From Thermoanaerobaculia bacterium (GTDB lineage Bacteria; Acidobacteriota; Thermoanaerobaculia; Multivoradales; Multivoraceae), in assembly GCA_022823665.1 (NCBI GenBank), contig JAJEHN010000029.1:45976-109975 (forward strand): a stretch of 64,000 bases of DNA. Reading direction: 5' to 3'. Within the stretch, counting starts at the first letter, position 1; each line of letters opens with the position of its first letter. A program made the position numbers and the translations under genes. Positions 18,343-28,157 of this stretch are shown piece after piece. Under the pieces are notes generated by a model that was not told the DNA's origin, made no database searches, and worked only from the letters and a program-made list of their open reading frames with translations.

Positions 18343-21297
18343 ATGGACCGCAAGCGGTGCTTTGGCCGGAGAACTCGGAACCCCGTCCTGATGGCGTTTC
18401 TCGCGCCGGCGTTGCTCGCCCTGCCCGCCGCGGCCCAGGACGGGAGCGTCTCGGGCACGGTCTACGACCGCGAGGGCGGCGCCCTGCCCGGCGTCACCGT
18501 CAGCCTCCAGAACGCCGACGGCGAGGACCTCGGCAAGAGCACGCAGACGGACGCTTCCGGCGCCTTCCGCATCGACGGCGTCGCCGACGGCGCCTACACG
18601 GCGACGGCGTCGCTCCAGGGCTTCCGTTCATCGAGCGAAGCGGTCGAGGTCTCGGGAGGCATGGCCTCCGTCGAGTTCGCGCTCGGCCTCTCCGTCGTCG
18701 AGCAGATCGTCGTCCAGGGCGAGATCGGCGAGGAGAACGTCCTGAGACGTCCGATGACCGTCACCGGCTTCAACGAGGGCATGGTCGTCGAGCTCGGCAT
18801 GAACAACAACAACGACCTCGAGGCGCTCACGCCGGGGCTGCAGATCGGCCACCAGTCGCCCGATTCGGGCCACGGCAACCACCTCTACCTGCGCGGCATC
18901 GGCTCGCAGCGCAACCAGGAGTTCTTCCAGGCGACCGCGGTCGCCACCTACGTCGACGGCATCTACACCGACGAGATCTACGGACTCGAGCCCGGCAACC
19001 TCTTCGACGTCGAGAGCATGAACGTGGCGCGGGGCCCGCAGGGAACCACCGGCGGCCGCGCGGCGATCGCCGGCGCGATCAGCTTCAACACAATCAAGCC
19101 GACCGCCCAGTTCGACGTGAACGCGCTGGCCGAGTACACCGACCAGACCTCGCAGCGCGGCGACCTCGCGATCGGCGGACCGATCGGCGACAGCCGGGTG
19201 AGCTGGCGGCTGACGGCCGGTAGCTGGCAGGGCGAAGGCGCGCAGCCGAACATCGGCCCCGGCGGCGACTACGACGAGCCGGACAACACCCACTGGGCGC
19301 CCCAGCTCCGCTATCTCGGTGAGACCGTTGACTTCAACCTTCGCTACGCCGGGCGCGAGGACAGCGGCGCGCCCCGCACCTCGGTCGAACTGACCGGCCG
19401 CGACGTGACCACCGAGTGCCTGCTGACAGGGACCGACCCGGAGGGCAACCCGACCTGCCTGTTCCCGAATCCCTTCCTCGGCGCCGCGAACCAGGCGCCG
19501 TCGGTCAGGGACTGCGACCTCAGCGATCCCAACCGGCTCATCTGTCCCGGCGACGACCTGCGCAACGTCGTCGACTACAACACGCCCGGCAACGAGGACT
19601 CCGAACTCCAGATGGCCGTGGCGGACCTGAACATCCGGCCCAGCCGGGGATTGTCCCTGTCCTACAAGGGCGGCTACCGCGAGACGACGGAGAACGCGCA
19701 GACCGACACCGACGGCACCTCGCGCGTCGGCGGTCCCGACAACCCGTTCCTCGACGCGAACGGCTACCCGTTCGCCGACACGATGACGAACTACTTCCGG
19801 TACTCGGAGCAGACCTCCCACGAGGTGCGTCTGGCCTCGAGCTTCGCCGGCGACTTCCAGTTCGTCCTGGGCGGCTTCCAGCGGGACGGCGACGAGCCCT
19901 ACGACGCCCGCTTCTTCAACTTCGCCAACCCCGCCTTCAACACGAACACGCTGGCGACCTGCCAGGCGTCGCTGCCGTTCTTCGGGCTTCCCCTGCTGAG
20001 CGACTTCGGCACCACGTCGCGCCAGTCGGGTCAGGGAGGCGTCTGGGCGTGCCCCGGCGAACTGCTCGACTGGTCGAACGCGGGCGCCATCGGCGCGTTC
20101 TCCGACGGCAACATGAACGGCCACTGGCTCGACTTCTACGGCCACTCGCAGTTCGAGACGCGGGCCTACTACGGGAACGTCGAGTATCAGCTCGGCGACA
20201 GGTGGACGCTGTTCGGCGGCATCCGCCACGACCAGGACATCAAGACCCACGTCCAGAACGACGTCCGGATCGGCATCAACTTCGGCTTCGCGGTCGACCT
20301 CTGGATCTTCCGCAACGCGGCGGTCGAGGGCTTCGAGGGCAAGAACGACGCGGAGTGGAACCAGACCACCTGGAACGCCGGCTTCCAGTACTCGGCCAAC
20401 CCCGCCAGCATGTGGTACGGCCGCGTCTCCAAGGGCGGCCGCCCCGGCGGCTTCGTCGGCTTCGGCAACATGAACGAGGTGACCTTCGACTCGGAGGAGC
20501 TGATCAACTACGAAGGCGGCTGGAAGGGCCTGCTGGCGGACAACCGGCTGCAACTGGAGGCCGCGGTGTTCTACAACGACTACCAGGGCTACTGGATCAA
20601 CTCCAGCCGCCTGCTGCCGGTCGAGCAGCGGATCCCCGGCGAGAGCATCTTCGAAGGCGAAATGAACACGATCGACGGAAGTTGGATCTCGGGGCTCGAA
20701 CTCACGGCGGCGTACCGCGCCACGGACCGCTTCACGATTCGCGGCTGGTACAACTACCTCGACTCCGCGATCGGCGACTTCGACACGATCTACTGCTGCG
20801 ACCCGGCCGCGCCGACCGAGACGGTCGAGTTCCAGGACCGCGAGGGCAACACCTTCACGCAGGAGATCGCCAGCCTGACGAACTTCGGTGGTAACCAGAT
20901 GCCGTTGCAGCCGAAGCACAAGTTCTCGCTGACCGCGATCTACGACCTCGGCAACCTCCGTTTCCTGGGCACGCTCGGCCACACGACGGACAAGAACACG
21001 GACATCAGCAACCTGCCGAAGTACAAGATCCCCGAGTACACGCGCCTCGACCTCCGGGCGATCTGGTTCACGCCGCGCGAGGGCCTGCAGGTTCACCTCT
21101 TCGCCAAGAACGTGCTCGACCAGATCGCCGTGCAGCAGTGGCGGCCGAACGAAGGCTACGGCTTCGGCACCGGCGTGATCCGCGGCTCGCTCACCGACGA
21201 GCGGGAAGTCGGCGTGACGGCCAACTTCCGTCTCGGCGGCCGCAAGACGCTTTACGGCCTCGGCGGTGGAATGGGTCCGTCCGCCGGCGGGAAGTAA
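18343..21297 (+). CDS. TonB-dependent receptor with carboxypeptidase-regulatory-like domain
   Basis: A 984-residue outer-membrane receptor. Signal peptide to about residue 30, then a CarboxypepD_reg-like beta domain (GSVSGTVYDREGGALPGVTVSLQ), a plug domain (LEALTPGLQIGHQ, LYLRGIGSQRN, VARGPQGTTGGRAAIAGAISF) and a long barrel ending with LFAKNVLDQIAVQQW and a short C-terminal strand. The start ATG 18343 is set by AGGAGG six bases upstream. Its ligand is unknown; downstream neighbours process peptides. A repressor-like dyad lies upstream. Confidence 0.9.
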   Translation: MDRKRCFGRRTRNPVLMAFLAPALLALPAAAQDGSVSGTVYDREGGALPGVTVSLQNADGEDLGKSTQTDASGAFRIDGVADGAYTATASLQGFRSSSEAVEVSGGMASVEFALGLSVVEQIVVQGEIGEENVLRRPMTVTGFNEGMVVELGMNNNNDLEALTPGLQIGHQSPDSGHGNHLYLRGIGSQRNQEFFQATAVATYVDGIYTDEIYGLEPGNLFDVESMNVARGPQGTTGGRAAIAGAISFNTIKPTAQFDVNALAEYTDQTSQRGDLAIGGPIGDSRVSWRLTAGSWQGEGAQPNIGPGGDYDEPDNTHWAPQLRYLGETVDFNLRYAGREDSGAPRTSVELTGRDVTTECLLTGTDPEGNPTCLFPNPFLGAANQAPSVRDCDLSDPNRLICPGDDLRNVVDYNTPGNEDSELQMAVADLNIRPSRGLSLSYKGGYRETTENAQTDTDGTSRVGGPDNPFLDANGYPFADTMTNYFRYSEQTSHEVRLASSFAGDFQFVLGGFQRDGDEPYDARFFNFANPAFNTNTLATCQASLPFFGLPLLSDFGTTSRQSGQGGVWACPGELLDWSNAGAIGAFSDGNMNGHWLDFYGHSQFETRAYYGNVEYQLGDRWTLFGGIRHDQDIKTHVQNDVRIGINFGFAVDLWIFRNAAVEGFEGKNDAEWNQTTWNAGFQYSANPASMWYGRVSKGGRPGGFVGFGNMNEVTFDSEELINYEGGWKGLLADNRLQLEAAVFYNDYQGYWINSSRLLPVEQRIPGESIFEGEMNTIDGSWISGLELTAAYRATDRFTIRGWYNYLDSAIGDFDTIYCCDPAAPTETVEFQDREGNTFTQEIASLTNFGGNQMPLQPKHKFSLTAIYDLGNLRFLGTLGHTTDKNTDISNLPKYKIPEYTRLDLRAIWFTPREGLQVHLFAKNVLDQIAVQQWRPNEGYGFGTGVIRGSLTDEREVGVTANFRLGGRKTLYGLGGGMGPSAGGK

Positions 21298-21317
21298 AGA
21301 ACCCGGAGCGTTGCCCA

Positions 21318-21493
21318 CTGGGTGCGCGGGTCTTCTGACCCGCCCCGGGTGGAGCCGCGGAGCGGCGTAGCCCGGTTTGAAGCGCCGCCGGCGAAGCCGG
21401 CGACGATGTCGGCCGCAGAGGAGAAGGTCGGCCTTCGGCCGGCGATTCGAAGCCGCCTGCGGCGGCAGCGGGTCGGAAGACCCGCGCACCCAG
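21318..21493. repeat. Palindromic mosaic element, full copy
   Basis: A 176-bp copy with both ends: CTGGGTGC + GCGGGTC-TTCT-GACCCGC at left and its inverse at right (with one change, GGAAG for AGAAG). The interior contains GCCGGC-GAA-GCCGGC and GGCCTTCGGCC hairpins. It lies between a TonB receptor and a serine hydrolase gene and is the longest copy in the window. Confidence 0.9.
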
Positions 21494-21538
21494 CGGACGG
21501 CGCTCTCCGCCACCCCGGTTTTCGCTAACCTGCCGCGA

Positions 21539-22777
21539 GTGAACGGCGCCTCATCCGGCTGGACCACCGGCCTTCTGCTCGCCTGGCTCCTCGTTGCGCC
21601 CCTCCAGGCGCAGTCGACCGCGGCCGCGGCGGACGACCCGGCAGAACTGATCGCCCGGATCGAAGCGCCGCGCGAGACGGGGTCGAGCGAGGACGCCGGC
21701 AAGGGCCTCGCCGAGCTGATGGAGACGCACGGCATCTCCGCGCTGAGTGTCGCCGTCGTCCAGGACTACCGGCTGCACTGGGCCAGGGCCTACGGCGTCG
21801 CGGACGAAACGACCGGCGCCCTCGCCGACACCGAGACCCTGTTTCAGGCCGCCTCGATCAGCAAGCCGGTGTCGGCGATGGCGGTGCTGGGGGCGGTGCA
21901 GGACGGTCTCTTCGAGCTCGACGACGACATCAACTCGCTCCTCCGTTCCTGGCAGCTCCAGGACGACGCCGAACTGCTCGCCGAGACGCCGGTGACGCCG
22001 CGCATGCTGCTGAGCATGACGGCAGGCACGACAGTCTCGGGGTTCCCCGGCTACAAGCCCGACGTCCAGCTCCCGACCGTGCCCGAAGTCCTCGGTCGTG
22101 CGGGTGAAGAGACGCCTGCGAACACCAAGCCGGTCGTCGTCGGCTGGCAGCCCGGCAGCCGCTACGAGTACTCGGGAGGAGGCTCGACCATTCTGCAGCT
22201 CGCGCTGAGCGATGTTCAGGGCAAGCCGTTCGAGGAGATCCTCCAGGAGACCGTTCTGGACCCGCTCGGCATGACCCGCAGTTGCTTCTGCCAGCCGTTG
22301 CCTGAGGCACTCCACGGCAACGCCGCGCGGGCCGGCGGGTCGGTGACCGGCAGCGCCGCGGAGGGCCGCGCGCCCCGGGCGCCCTGGCACGTCTACCCGG
22401 AGCTCTACGCCGCCGGGCTCTGGACGACGCCGACGGACCTGGCGAAGTTCCTGATCGAGGTGCAGCTTTCGCTGGAAGGACGCTCGAACCGCATTCTCAC
22501 GGCAGAGTCAACGCGCAAGATGGTGACGCCCGGAGGCGTCGGCCACTACGCTCTCGGTTTCACCACCGGCTCGGAGACTCCGCACCGCCCGGCGCCGCCC
22601 GGAGAGGCGGACCGCTACTTTGGCCACACCGGCGGCAACTGGGGCTTCCGCGGGAACTTCGTCGGATCGCTCGAAGGAGGTAACGGCTATGTCATTCTGG
22701 CCAGCGGCAGTGTCGCCAACCCGGTCATCTTCGTCGAACTGCCGATGCGGATCCGCGCCGCCTACGGCTGGGAGTAG
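21539..22777 (+). CDS. Exported serine hydrolase (beta-lactamase / class C family)
   Basis: A 412-residue protein of the beta-lactamase-related serine hydrolase family. Signal peptide (TGLLLAWLLVAPLQAQ), nucleophile motif SISK (S-x-x-K), YEYSGGG at the YxN-like position, and HTGGNWGF near the C-terminus. Likely peptidase, esterase or D-aminopeptidase; true beta-lactamase activity is not implied. GTG 21539 is the first start after the repeat element; GCTAACCT just upstream may be a -10 region. The next gene overlaps its 3' end. Confidence 0.82.
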   Translation: MNGASSGWTTGLLLAWLLVAPLQAQSTAAAADDPAELIARIEAPRETGSSEDAGKGLAELMETHGISALSVAVVQDYRLHWARAYGVADETTGALADTETLFQAASISKPVSAMAVLGAVQDGLFELDDDINSLLRSWQLQDDAELLAETPVTPRMLLSMTAGTTVSGFPGYKPDVQLPTVPEVLGRAGEETPANTKPVVVGWQPGSRYEYSGGGSTILQLALSDVQGKPFEEILQETVLDPLGMTRSCFCQPLPEALHGNAARAGGSVTGSAAEGRAPRAPWHVYPELYAAGLWTTPTDLAKFLIEVQLSLEGRSNRILTAESTRKMVTPGGVGHYALGFTTGSETPHRPAPPGEADRYFGHTGGNWGFRGNFVGSLEGGNGYVILASGSVANPVIFVELPMRIRAAYGWE

Positions 22778-23921
22778 CAGCGTCGTCGCCGCGGTGCTCC
22801 TGACCATGGCCTGCGCCGCGCCACCCGCCCCCGACACGACATTGACCGAGACCCAACACCTCTTCCAGCAACGCCTCGACGAACTCCGCGCCGAACTCGG
22901 CTTCATCGGCGCCACCGCCGCCTTCGTCCTCCCGGACGGCGCCGAAGGCGCAGCCGCCACCGGCTACGCCGACCCGGAGAACGACCTGCCGATGACGCCC
23001 GAGCACCGCATGCCGGCCGGCAGCATCGGCAAGACGATCGCCGCCGCGACGGCGCTCAGCATGGTCAACGAGGGCCTGCTCGGCCTCGACGACCTGGCCT
23101 CGCGCTGGCTCGGCGACGAACCCTGGTGGACGCGCCTTCCCAACCACGAGACGATGACGCTGCGCCACCTGCTCAGCCATTCGAGCGGGCTGACCGACCA
23201 CGTCTACGACGAAGCCTGGCGCGACGAAGCCCGGTCACGGCGCGGCCCGGCCGGCGACCCCGACGCGTACTTCGAGCCGCGGGATCTGGTCCAGTACGTC
23301 CTCGACAAGGAGCCCCTGTTCCCGGCCGGCGAAGGCTACGCCTACACCGACACCGGCTTTATCGTCGCGGGCCTCGTGCTGGAGGCCGCCTCCGGCGGCG
23401 CGTACTACGACGAGGCTCGCCGCCGCGTCCTCGACCGCCACGACCTGCCGCGCACGGTGGAGCAGATCGGCCGCGCGTTCCCCGATCTCGCTCCCGGCCA
23501 CGTCGGCGAGGACAATCCCTTCTTACTCCCGGCCAAGACCGCCGAGGGCGACCTGATGGCCTTCAGCCCGCAGACCGAGTGGACCGGCGGCGGCTACGTT
23601 TCCAACTCCCGCGACCTGGCCCGCTGGGCGAAGATCCTCTACGAGGAGCGCGCCCTCGAAGGACCGTACCTGGAGGAGATGCTGAACTCCGGCTACCGCG
23701 GCGAAGACGCCGGCGCGACCTACGGCCTCGGCGTCTATCGCGGCGACTCGCCGCACGGCGAACTCGTCGGCCACGGCGGCTGGTTCCCCGGCTGGCGCTC
23801 CACGATGTACTACCACCGGGACTCAGGCATCGCCGTCGCCGTCCAGTTCAACCAGAACGAACTCGACTTCCGCAACCAGGTCCGCGACGCGCTGCTAGGC
23901 CTGCTCCTGGAACGACCTTGA
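22689..23921 (+). CDS. Second serine hydrolase (beta-lactamase family lipoprotein)
   Basis: The catalytic domain has S-I-G-K (GSIGKTIAAATAL), YAYTDTGFI (Y-x-D/N) and GHGGWFPGW. A lipobox-like VLLTMAC-A suggests a lipoprotein. The start is unclear. ATG 22689, with GGAGG upstream, overlaps the preceding gene by 89 bp and gives an odd Ser/Pro-rich leader; GTG 22794 would leave too short a signal. It is in tandem with a related hydrolase and immediately upstream of the deacylase/asparaginase fusion. Confidence 0.78.
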   Translation: MSFWPAAVSPTRSSSSNCRCGSAPPTAGSSSVVAAVLLTMACAAPPAPDTTLTETQHLFQQRLDELRAELGFIGATAAFVLPDGAEGAAATGYADPENDLPMTPEHRMPAGSIGKTIAAATALSMVNEGLLGLDDLASRWLGDEPWWTRLPNHETMTLRHLLSHSSGLTDHVYDEAWRDEARSRRGPAGDPDAYFEPRDLVQYVLDKEPLFPAGEGYAYTDTGFIVAGLVLEAASGGAYYDEARRRVLDRHDLPRTVEQIGRAFPDLAPGHVGEDNPFLLPAKTAEGDLMAFSPQTEWTGGGYVSNSRDLARWAKILYEERALEGPYLEEMLNSGYRGEDAGATYGLGVYRGDSPHGELVGHGGWFPGWRSTMYYHRDSGIAVAVQFNQNELDFRNQVRDALLGLLLERP

Positions 23922-26572
23922 ACCGCCTCCGCGGAGCCTCCGCTGGGTGCGCGGGTCTTCTGACCCGCCGCCGCCGAAGGCGGCCAGGAAACGCGCCGGC
24001 CGGAGGCCGGCTCCGCTTCGCCACCACCACCTTCCTCGCCCTCGCCGCCACCACCCTCCTCGCCCAGCCCGCCGACCCGCCGGTCTACAACCTCATCCTC
24101 GAAGGCGGCACGATCCACGACGGCGACGGCGGCGTCCCCTACGTCGCCGACATCGGCATCACAGGCCGCAGGATCCACACCATCGGCGACCTCGACGACG
24201 CGCGCGCCGCCGAACGTCTCGACGTGACCGGCCTCGCCGTCACGCCCGGCTTCATCGACATCCACAGCCACGCCGTCCGCGGCGTCTTCCGCCACCCGCT
24301 GGCCGAGAACTACCTCCGCCAGGGCGTGACGACGGTCATCGAGGGGCCGGACGGCAGCTCGCCGTTCCCCGTCGCCGAGTTCCTGGCGCGCATCGACCTC
24401 CATCCGCCGGCGATCAACTTCGGCCTCACCGTCGGCCACGGCGCGATCCGCGGCCTGGTCATCGGCAACGAGGACCGGGCGCCGACCGACGACGAGATCC
24501 AGGAGATGAAGCAGCTGGTCGAGCAGGCGATGCGGGAGGGGGCGTTCGGCCTCTCGACGGGCCTCAAGTACGTGCCTGGCGCCTACGCGACGACCGAGGA
24601 AGTCATCGAGCTGGCGCGCGTCGCCGGCCGCTTCGGCGGTTTCCACGTCAGCCACATGCGCGAGGAGGGCCTTGATCTCATCGCCTCGGTCGAAGAGACG
24701 ATCCGCATCGGCGAAGAAGGCGGCCTGCCGACCCAGTTGACCCACCACAAGGTCGTCGGCGCCCGGATGTGGGGCGCGAGCGAGCGCACCCTGGCCCTGG
24801 TCGACGCGGCCCGGGCGAGAGGCGTCGACGTGACGATCGACCAGTATCCGTACACCGCGTCGGGCACGTCGCTGTCGATCCTCTTCCCCGCCTGGAGCCT
24901 GGAAGGTGAGCCCGCGGACCTGCTGGCGCGCCTCCGCGACGCCGACGCCAGGGCGCGGATCAAGGCCGCCATCGTCGAGAACCTGCGGGTCGACCGGGGT
25001 GGCGGCCATCCGAAGAACGTCGTCGTCTCCTACTGCGAGTGGGACCCGTCGCTCAACGGGTTGAGCCTCGCCGACATCCTGGCCGGACGCGGCGAGGCCC
25101 GGGACGACCTTGACGCGGCCGCGGAACTCGCGCTCGAGCTGCAGGAGAAGGGCGGCTTCAGCGGCATCTTCCACGCGATGCGGGAAGACGATGTCGTCCG
25201 GATCATGCGGCACCCGCAGACGATGATCGCCTCGGACGGCGGCATCGTCGCGCCGGGCGAGGGCGTGCCGCATCCACGCAACTACGGCACCTTCGCCCGC
25301 GTCCTCGGCCACTACGCTCGCGACGAGGGCGTGCTGTCCCTGCCCGAGGCGATCCGCAAGATGTCCTCGTTCCCGGCCGACCGGCTGGGCCTCGCGGACC
25401 GCGGCCGCCTGCGCGAAGGTGCGGTCGCCGACATCGCGGTCTTCGCCGTCGACGAGATCGACGACCCGGCCGCGTTCGGCGATCCGCACCACTACGCGAC
25501 GGGCGCGCGGCACGTCCTGGTGGACGGCGTCTTCGTTCTGCTCGACGGCGAGGTGACCGGCGCCCGGCCGGGTCGCGCGCTGCGGCGGGAAGGCTCGGAC
25601 AGCCCGGGCGGCGAGCTAACCCGGGTCCACGTCCTGGCGACCGGCGGCACGATCGCCAGCGCGGCCGGCGGAGAGCTCTCCGCGTCCAGCCTGGTGGAGG
25701 CCGTCCCCGAGCTGGCCGGCATCGCCGCCGTGACCGGCGAGGACTGGAGCGCCATCGGCAGTTCGCAGATGACGCCCGAGCTCCAGTTCGCGCTGGCGGA
25801 GCGCGTGAACGAGCTCTTCGCGGCCGATCCTTCGCTCGGCGGCATCGTGGTCACCCACGGCACGGACTCGCTCGAAGAGACCGCGTTCCTTCTCGATCTC
25901 CTGGTGGGGGACCCGCGTTCCGTCGTATTCGCCGCGGCCCAGCGCCCGCCGCGGCGGGTCGACACGGACGGGCCGCGCAACCTGCGGAACGCGGTCACCC
26001 TCGCCGCTTCGCCGTCGGCCCGAGGTCTCGGCATCCTCGTGACACTGAACGACCAAGTCCACGCGGCCCGCGACGTGCGCAAGACGCACTCGGTGGCGGT
26101 GCAGGCGTTCGCGTCGCCCGGCGCCGGCCCGCTCGGCAGCGTCGACGACGGCGTCTTCTACCTGAAGCGTCGCCCGGCCCGGCGGCTGCTCATCCCGGCG
26201 ACGAGGATCGAGCCCAACGTCGACCTGGTGCGGCTCGTCGCCGGCAGCGACGGCCACCTGGTCCGCGCGGCGGTCGAGAACGGCGCGAAGGGGCTGGTCG
26301 TCGAGGTCTTCGGCCGCGGCAACGTGCCGGAACGGGTCGTGCCGGCCCTGCGCGAGGCGATCGAGCGGGGCGTCGTCGTCCTGTTCGTGACCCGCACGGG
26401 CGGCGGCCGGGTCGTCGTCTACCCGCCGTTCGACGAGATGGGCGTTCTCGGCGGCGAGGACCTCGACGGCCTCAAGGCCCGGGTTTTCCTGATGGTTGCG
26501 CTCGGCGCCGGGTCGACCCGGCAGGAGATCGAGGACTATCTTGAGATCCTGGCCGGTCGGACCGCCCGCTGA
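23918..26572 (+). CDS. Fusion: N-acyl-D-amino-acid deacylase + L-asparaginase
   Basis: One reading frame encodes two enzymes. Residues about 55-565 form an amidohydrolase of the D-aminoacylase type (LILEGGTIHDGDGG, GFIDIHSHAVRG with the HxH metal ligands, MIASDGGIVAPGEG, ADRGRLREGAVADIAVF). Residues about 567-880 are a type II asparaginase (ATGGTIAS with the nucleophilic threonine, THGTDSLEETAF). TTG 23918 overlaps the upstream TGA; the first codons are followed by repeat-derived residues (SAGCAGLLTRRRRRR) and then the hydrophobic signal TTTFLALAATTLLAQ. No other start precedes that signal. Probably periplasmic; it may release amino acids and ammonia from N-acyl-D-amino acids. Confidence 0.85.
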   Translation: MNRLRGASAGCAGLLTRRRRRRPGNAPAGGRLRFATTTFLALAATTLLAQPADPPVYNLILEGGTIHDGDGGVPYVADIGITGRRIHTIGDLDDARAAERLDVTGLAVTPGFIDIHSHAVRGVFRHPLAENYLRQGVTTVIEGPDGSSPFPVAEFLARIDLHPPAINFGLTVGHGAIRGLVIGNEDRAPTDDEIQEMKQLVEQAMREGAFGLSTGLKYVPGAYATTEEVIELARVAGRFGGFHVSHMREEGLDLIASVEETIRIGEEGGLPTQLTHHKVVGARMWGASERTLALVDAARARGVDVTIDQYPYTASGTSLSILFPAWSLEGEPADLLARLRDADARARIKAAIVENLRVDRGGGHPKNVVVSYCEWDPSLNGLSLADILAGRGEARDDLDAAAELALELQEKGGFSGIFHAMREDDVVRIMRHPQTMIASDGGIVAPGEGVPHPRNYGTFARVLGHYARDEGVLSLPEAIRKMSSFPADRLGLADRGRLREGAVADIAVFAVDEIDDPAAFGDPHHYATGARHVLVDGVFVLLDGEVTGARPGRALRREGSDSPGGELTRVHVLATGGTIASAAGGELSASSLVEAVPELAGIAAVTGEDWSAIGSSQMTPELQFALAERVNELFAADPSLGGIVVTHGTDSLEETAFLLDLLVGDPRSVVFAAAQRPPRRVDTDGPRNLRNAVTLAASPSARGLGILVTLNDQVHAARDVRKTHSVAVQAFASPGAGPLGSVDDGVFYLKRRPARRLLIPATRIEPNVDLVRLVAGSDGHLVRAAVENGAKGLVVEVFGRGNVPERVVPALREAIERGVVVLFVTRTGGGRVVVYPPFDEMGVLGGEDLDGLKARVFLMVALGAGSTRQEIEDYLEILAGRTAR
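23943..24012. repeat. Palindromic mosaic element inside the fusion gene's leader
   Basis: CTGGGTGC + GCGGGTC-TTCT-GACCCGC, then GCCGCC-GAA-GGCGGC and a CCGGCC-GGA-GGCCGG hairpin. The right terminus is missing. It lies between the TTG start and the signal peptide of the deacylase/asparaginase and keeps the frame open. Confidence 0.85.
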
Positions 26573-26584
26573 CACCGTCCTACA

Positions 26585-26690
26585 CTGGGTGCGCCGGCGC
26601 CTTCGCCGGCCGGAGGCCGGCGGCTACTTTGTTCGGGCGCCCCCGCTTCGCGGCGTCGCCCGGGGCGGGTCAGAAGACCCGCGCACCCAG
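26585..26690. repeat. Palindromic mosaic element, hybrid ends
   Basis: The left end has the GCCGGCG-CCTT-CGCCGGC hairpin, the right end the GCGGGTC-AGAA-GACCCGC hairpin; the two ends therefore belong to different stem variants. Its right part encodes the last residues of the minus-strand aminotransferase. Confidence 0.85.
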
Positions 26691-28042
26691 TGGGCGGCGC
26701 CGTCGGCCGCTTCGAGGAAGCGGTCGATCTCCGCGTCGCCCATCGGCGTCGAGAGCGCGCCGAACAGGCCGCGGGCGCCCATCAGCATGCCCCGGTTCAG
26801 CATCTCCAGGGCGATCTTCTGGAGTTGCGGCGCGGTGGAGCGGGCGGTGAAGACGGCGCGGAAGTCCTTCGGCGGCTGGTCCCCCGGGACCACGGAGAAG
26901 AGCGAGCCTCGGCCGGTCGCGACCGCTTCGATGCCGTGTCTACGCAGAACCTCCTGCAGCCCGTCCCGGACCCGGTCGCCGAGCCGGTCGAACTCGGCGA
27001 AGACGTCCGGCGTCAGGCGCTTCATCGTCTCGTAGCCGGCGACCATGGTCACCGGGTTGCCGTTGTAGGTGCCGCCGTGGTGGACGAGCTCGCCGTCGCG
27101 GTGGTCGAAGACCCTCATCACGTCCGCCTTGCCGGCCACCGCCCCGACCGGGAAGCCGCCGCCGATGATCTTGCCGAGCGACACCAGGTCCGGCTCGATC
27201 CCGAAGCGGTGGCAGGCGCCGCGGTAGTCGATGCGGAAGGACAGCACCTCGTCCGCGATCAGCAGGGCGCCGCACTCTTTCGTCTTCGCCCGGATCGCCG
27301 CGACGAAATCGGCCCTCGGCGGAATCAACCCGAGCGCCGCGGGCAGCGGGTCCATGACGACCGCCGCCAGGTCGTCCCCGTGCTCGTCGATCAGGGCGCC
27401 GCAGACCTCGATGTCGTTGAGCGGCAGCGTGACGACCTCCGTCTCGAGGCTCTTCGCCATGCTCGGCTCGAGCGTCGTCGCCGGCCGTTCCGACTCGCCC
27501 CAGTTCTTCGGCCGCGAACTGTCGCTCGCCTGCGCGTAGTCGTAGATGCCGTGGTAGCAACCCTCGAACTTCGCGATCTTGCTGCGGCCGGTCGCCGCGC
27601 GCGCCGCCCGGATCGCCAGCAGCACGCCCTCGCTGCCCGAGTTCGCGAACCGGACCTGGTCGATGTAGGGAATGCGCTCCACCAGCAGTTCGGCGAGCCG
27701 GATGTCCGTTTCGGTCGGCAGCGAGAACGCCGTGCCGTTCCCGATCACCCGGGCGACCGCTTCCGTCACCTCGGGGTGCGAGTGCCCGAGGATCAGCGAG
27801 GTGTAGTTGTTGACGAAGTCGATGCGCTCCTGGCCTTCGACGTCCGTCACGATGCAGCCGTGCCCCGACGCCGCGTAGATCGGGTACGGGTCCATGACCA
27901 GGGTGTGGCGGCTGTTGCCGCCGGGCATGACGTCGAGGGCGCGCTCGTAGAGCGACCGCGAGGCCGCGTCCTCGCCGAGGTAGCGATCCGTACTGCGCGG
28001 GGCGTCCGTGGCCGCGGCCACGGGTCTCGAGACGTCGTTCAC
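26624..28042 (-). CDS. Class III aminotransferase (glutamate-1-semialdehyde aminomutase-like)
   Basis: A 472-residue PLP enzyme. GHSHPEV, NSGSEGVLLAIRAARAATGR, ADEVLSFRIDYRG and SLGKIIGGGFPVGAVAG (PLP lysine) follow the glutamate-1-semialdehyde 2,1-aminomutase pattern, but many catabolic class III aminotransferases look the same. The protein runs past its natural end (FLEAADGA) into the repeat at 26585-26690, adding about 20 residues (HWVRGSSDPPRATPRSGGAR) before a stop. Located between peptide-processing genes, so an amino-acid catabolic role is more likely than haem synthesis. Confidence 0.85.
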   Translation of the reverse strand: MNDVSRPVAAATDAPRSTDRYLGEDAASRSLYERALDVMPGGNSRHTLVMDPYPIYAASGHGCIVTDVEGQERIDFVNNYTSLILGHSHPEVTEAVARVIGNGTAFSLPTETDIRLAELLVERIPYIDQVRFANSGSEGVLLAIRAARAATGRSKIAKFEGCYHGIYDYAQASDSSRPKNWGESERPATTLEPSMAKSLETEVVTLPLNDIEVCGALIDEHGDDLAAVVMDPLPAALGLIPPRADFVAAIRAKTKECGALLIADEVLSFRIDYRGACHRFGIEPDLVSLGKIIGGGFPVGAVAGKADVMRVFDHRDGELVHHGGTYNGNPVTMVAGYETMKRLTPDVFAEFDRLGDRVRDGLQEVLRRHGIEAVATGRGSLFSVVPGDQPPKDFRAVFTARSTAPQLQKIALEMLNRGMLMGARGLFGALSTPMGDAEIDRFLEAADGAAHWVRGSSDPPRATPRSGGARTK

Positions 28043-28157
28043 ACCCGATCCCTTCTGTTCGTCGTTTGACGGCGGGCGAAGAGTGTACTGCGGCCAGGCG
28101 GCTGGAAGCGTCCGAGGAGAGGCCTGAGGGAAAGCCGGCCGGGCAAGACGGCTGTTT

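Noticed and set aside
18628..21735. A very long open frame on the minus strand (over 1000 codons) opposite the TonB receptor.
   Set aside because: It is a by-product of high GC third positions; the translation is Arg/Val/Ala/Gly-rich with no domain, while the plus strand encodes a clear receptor.
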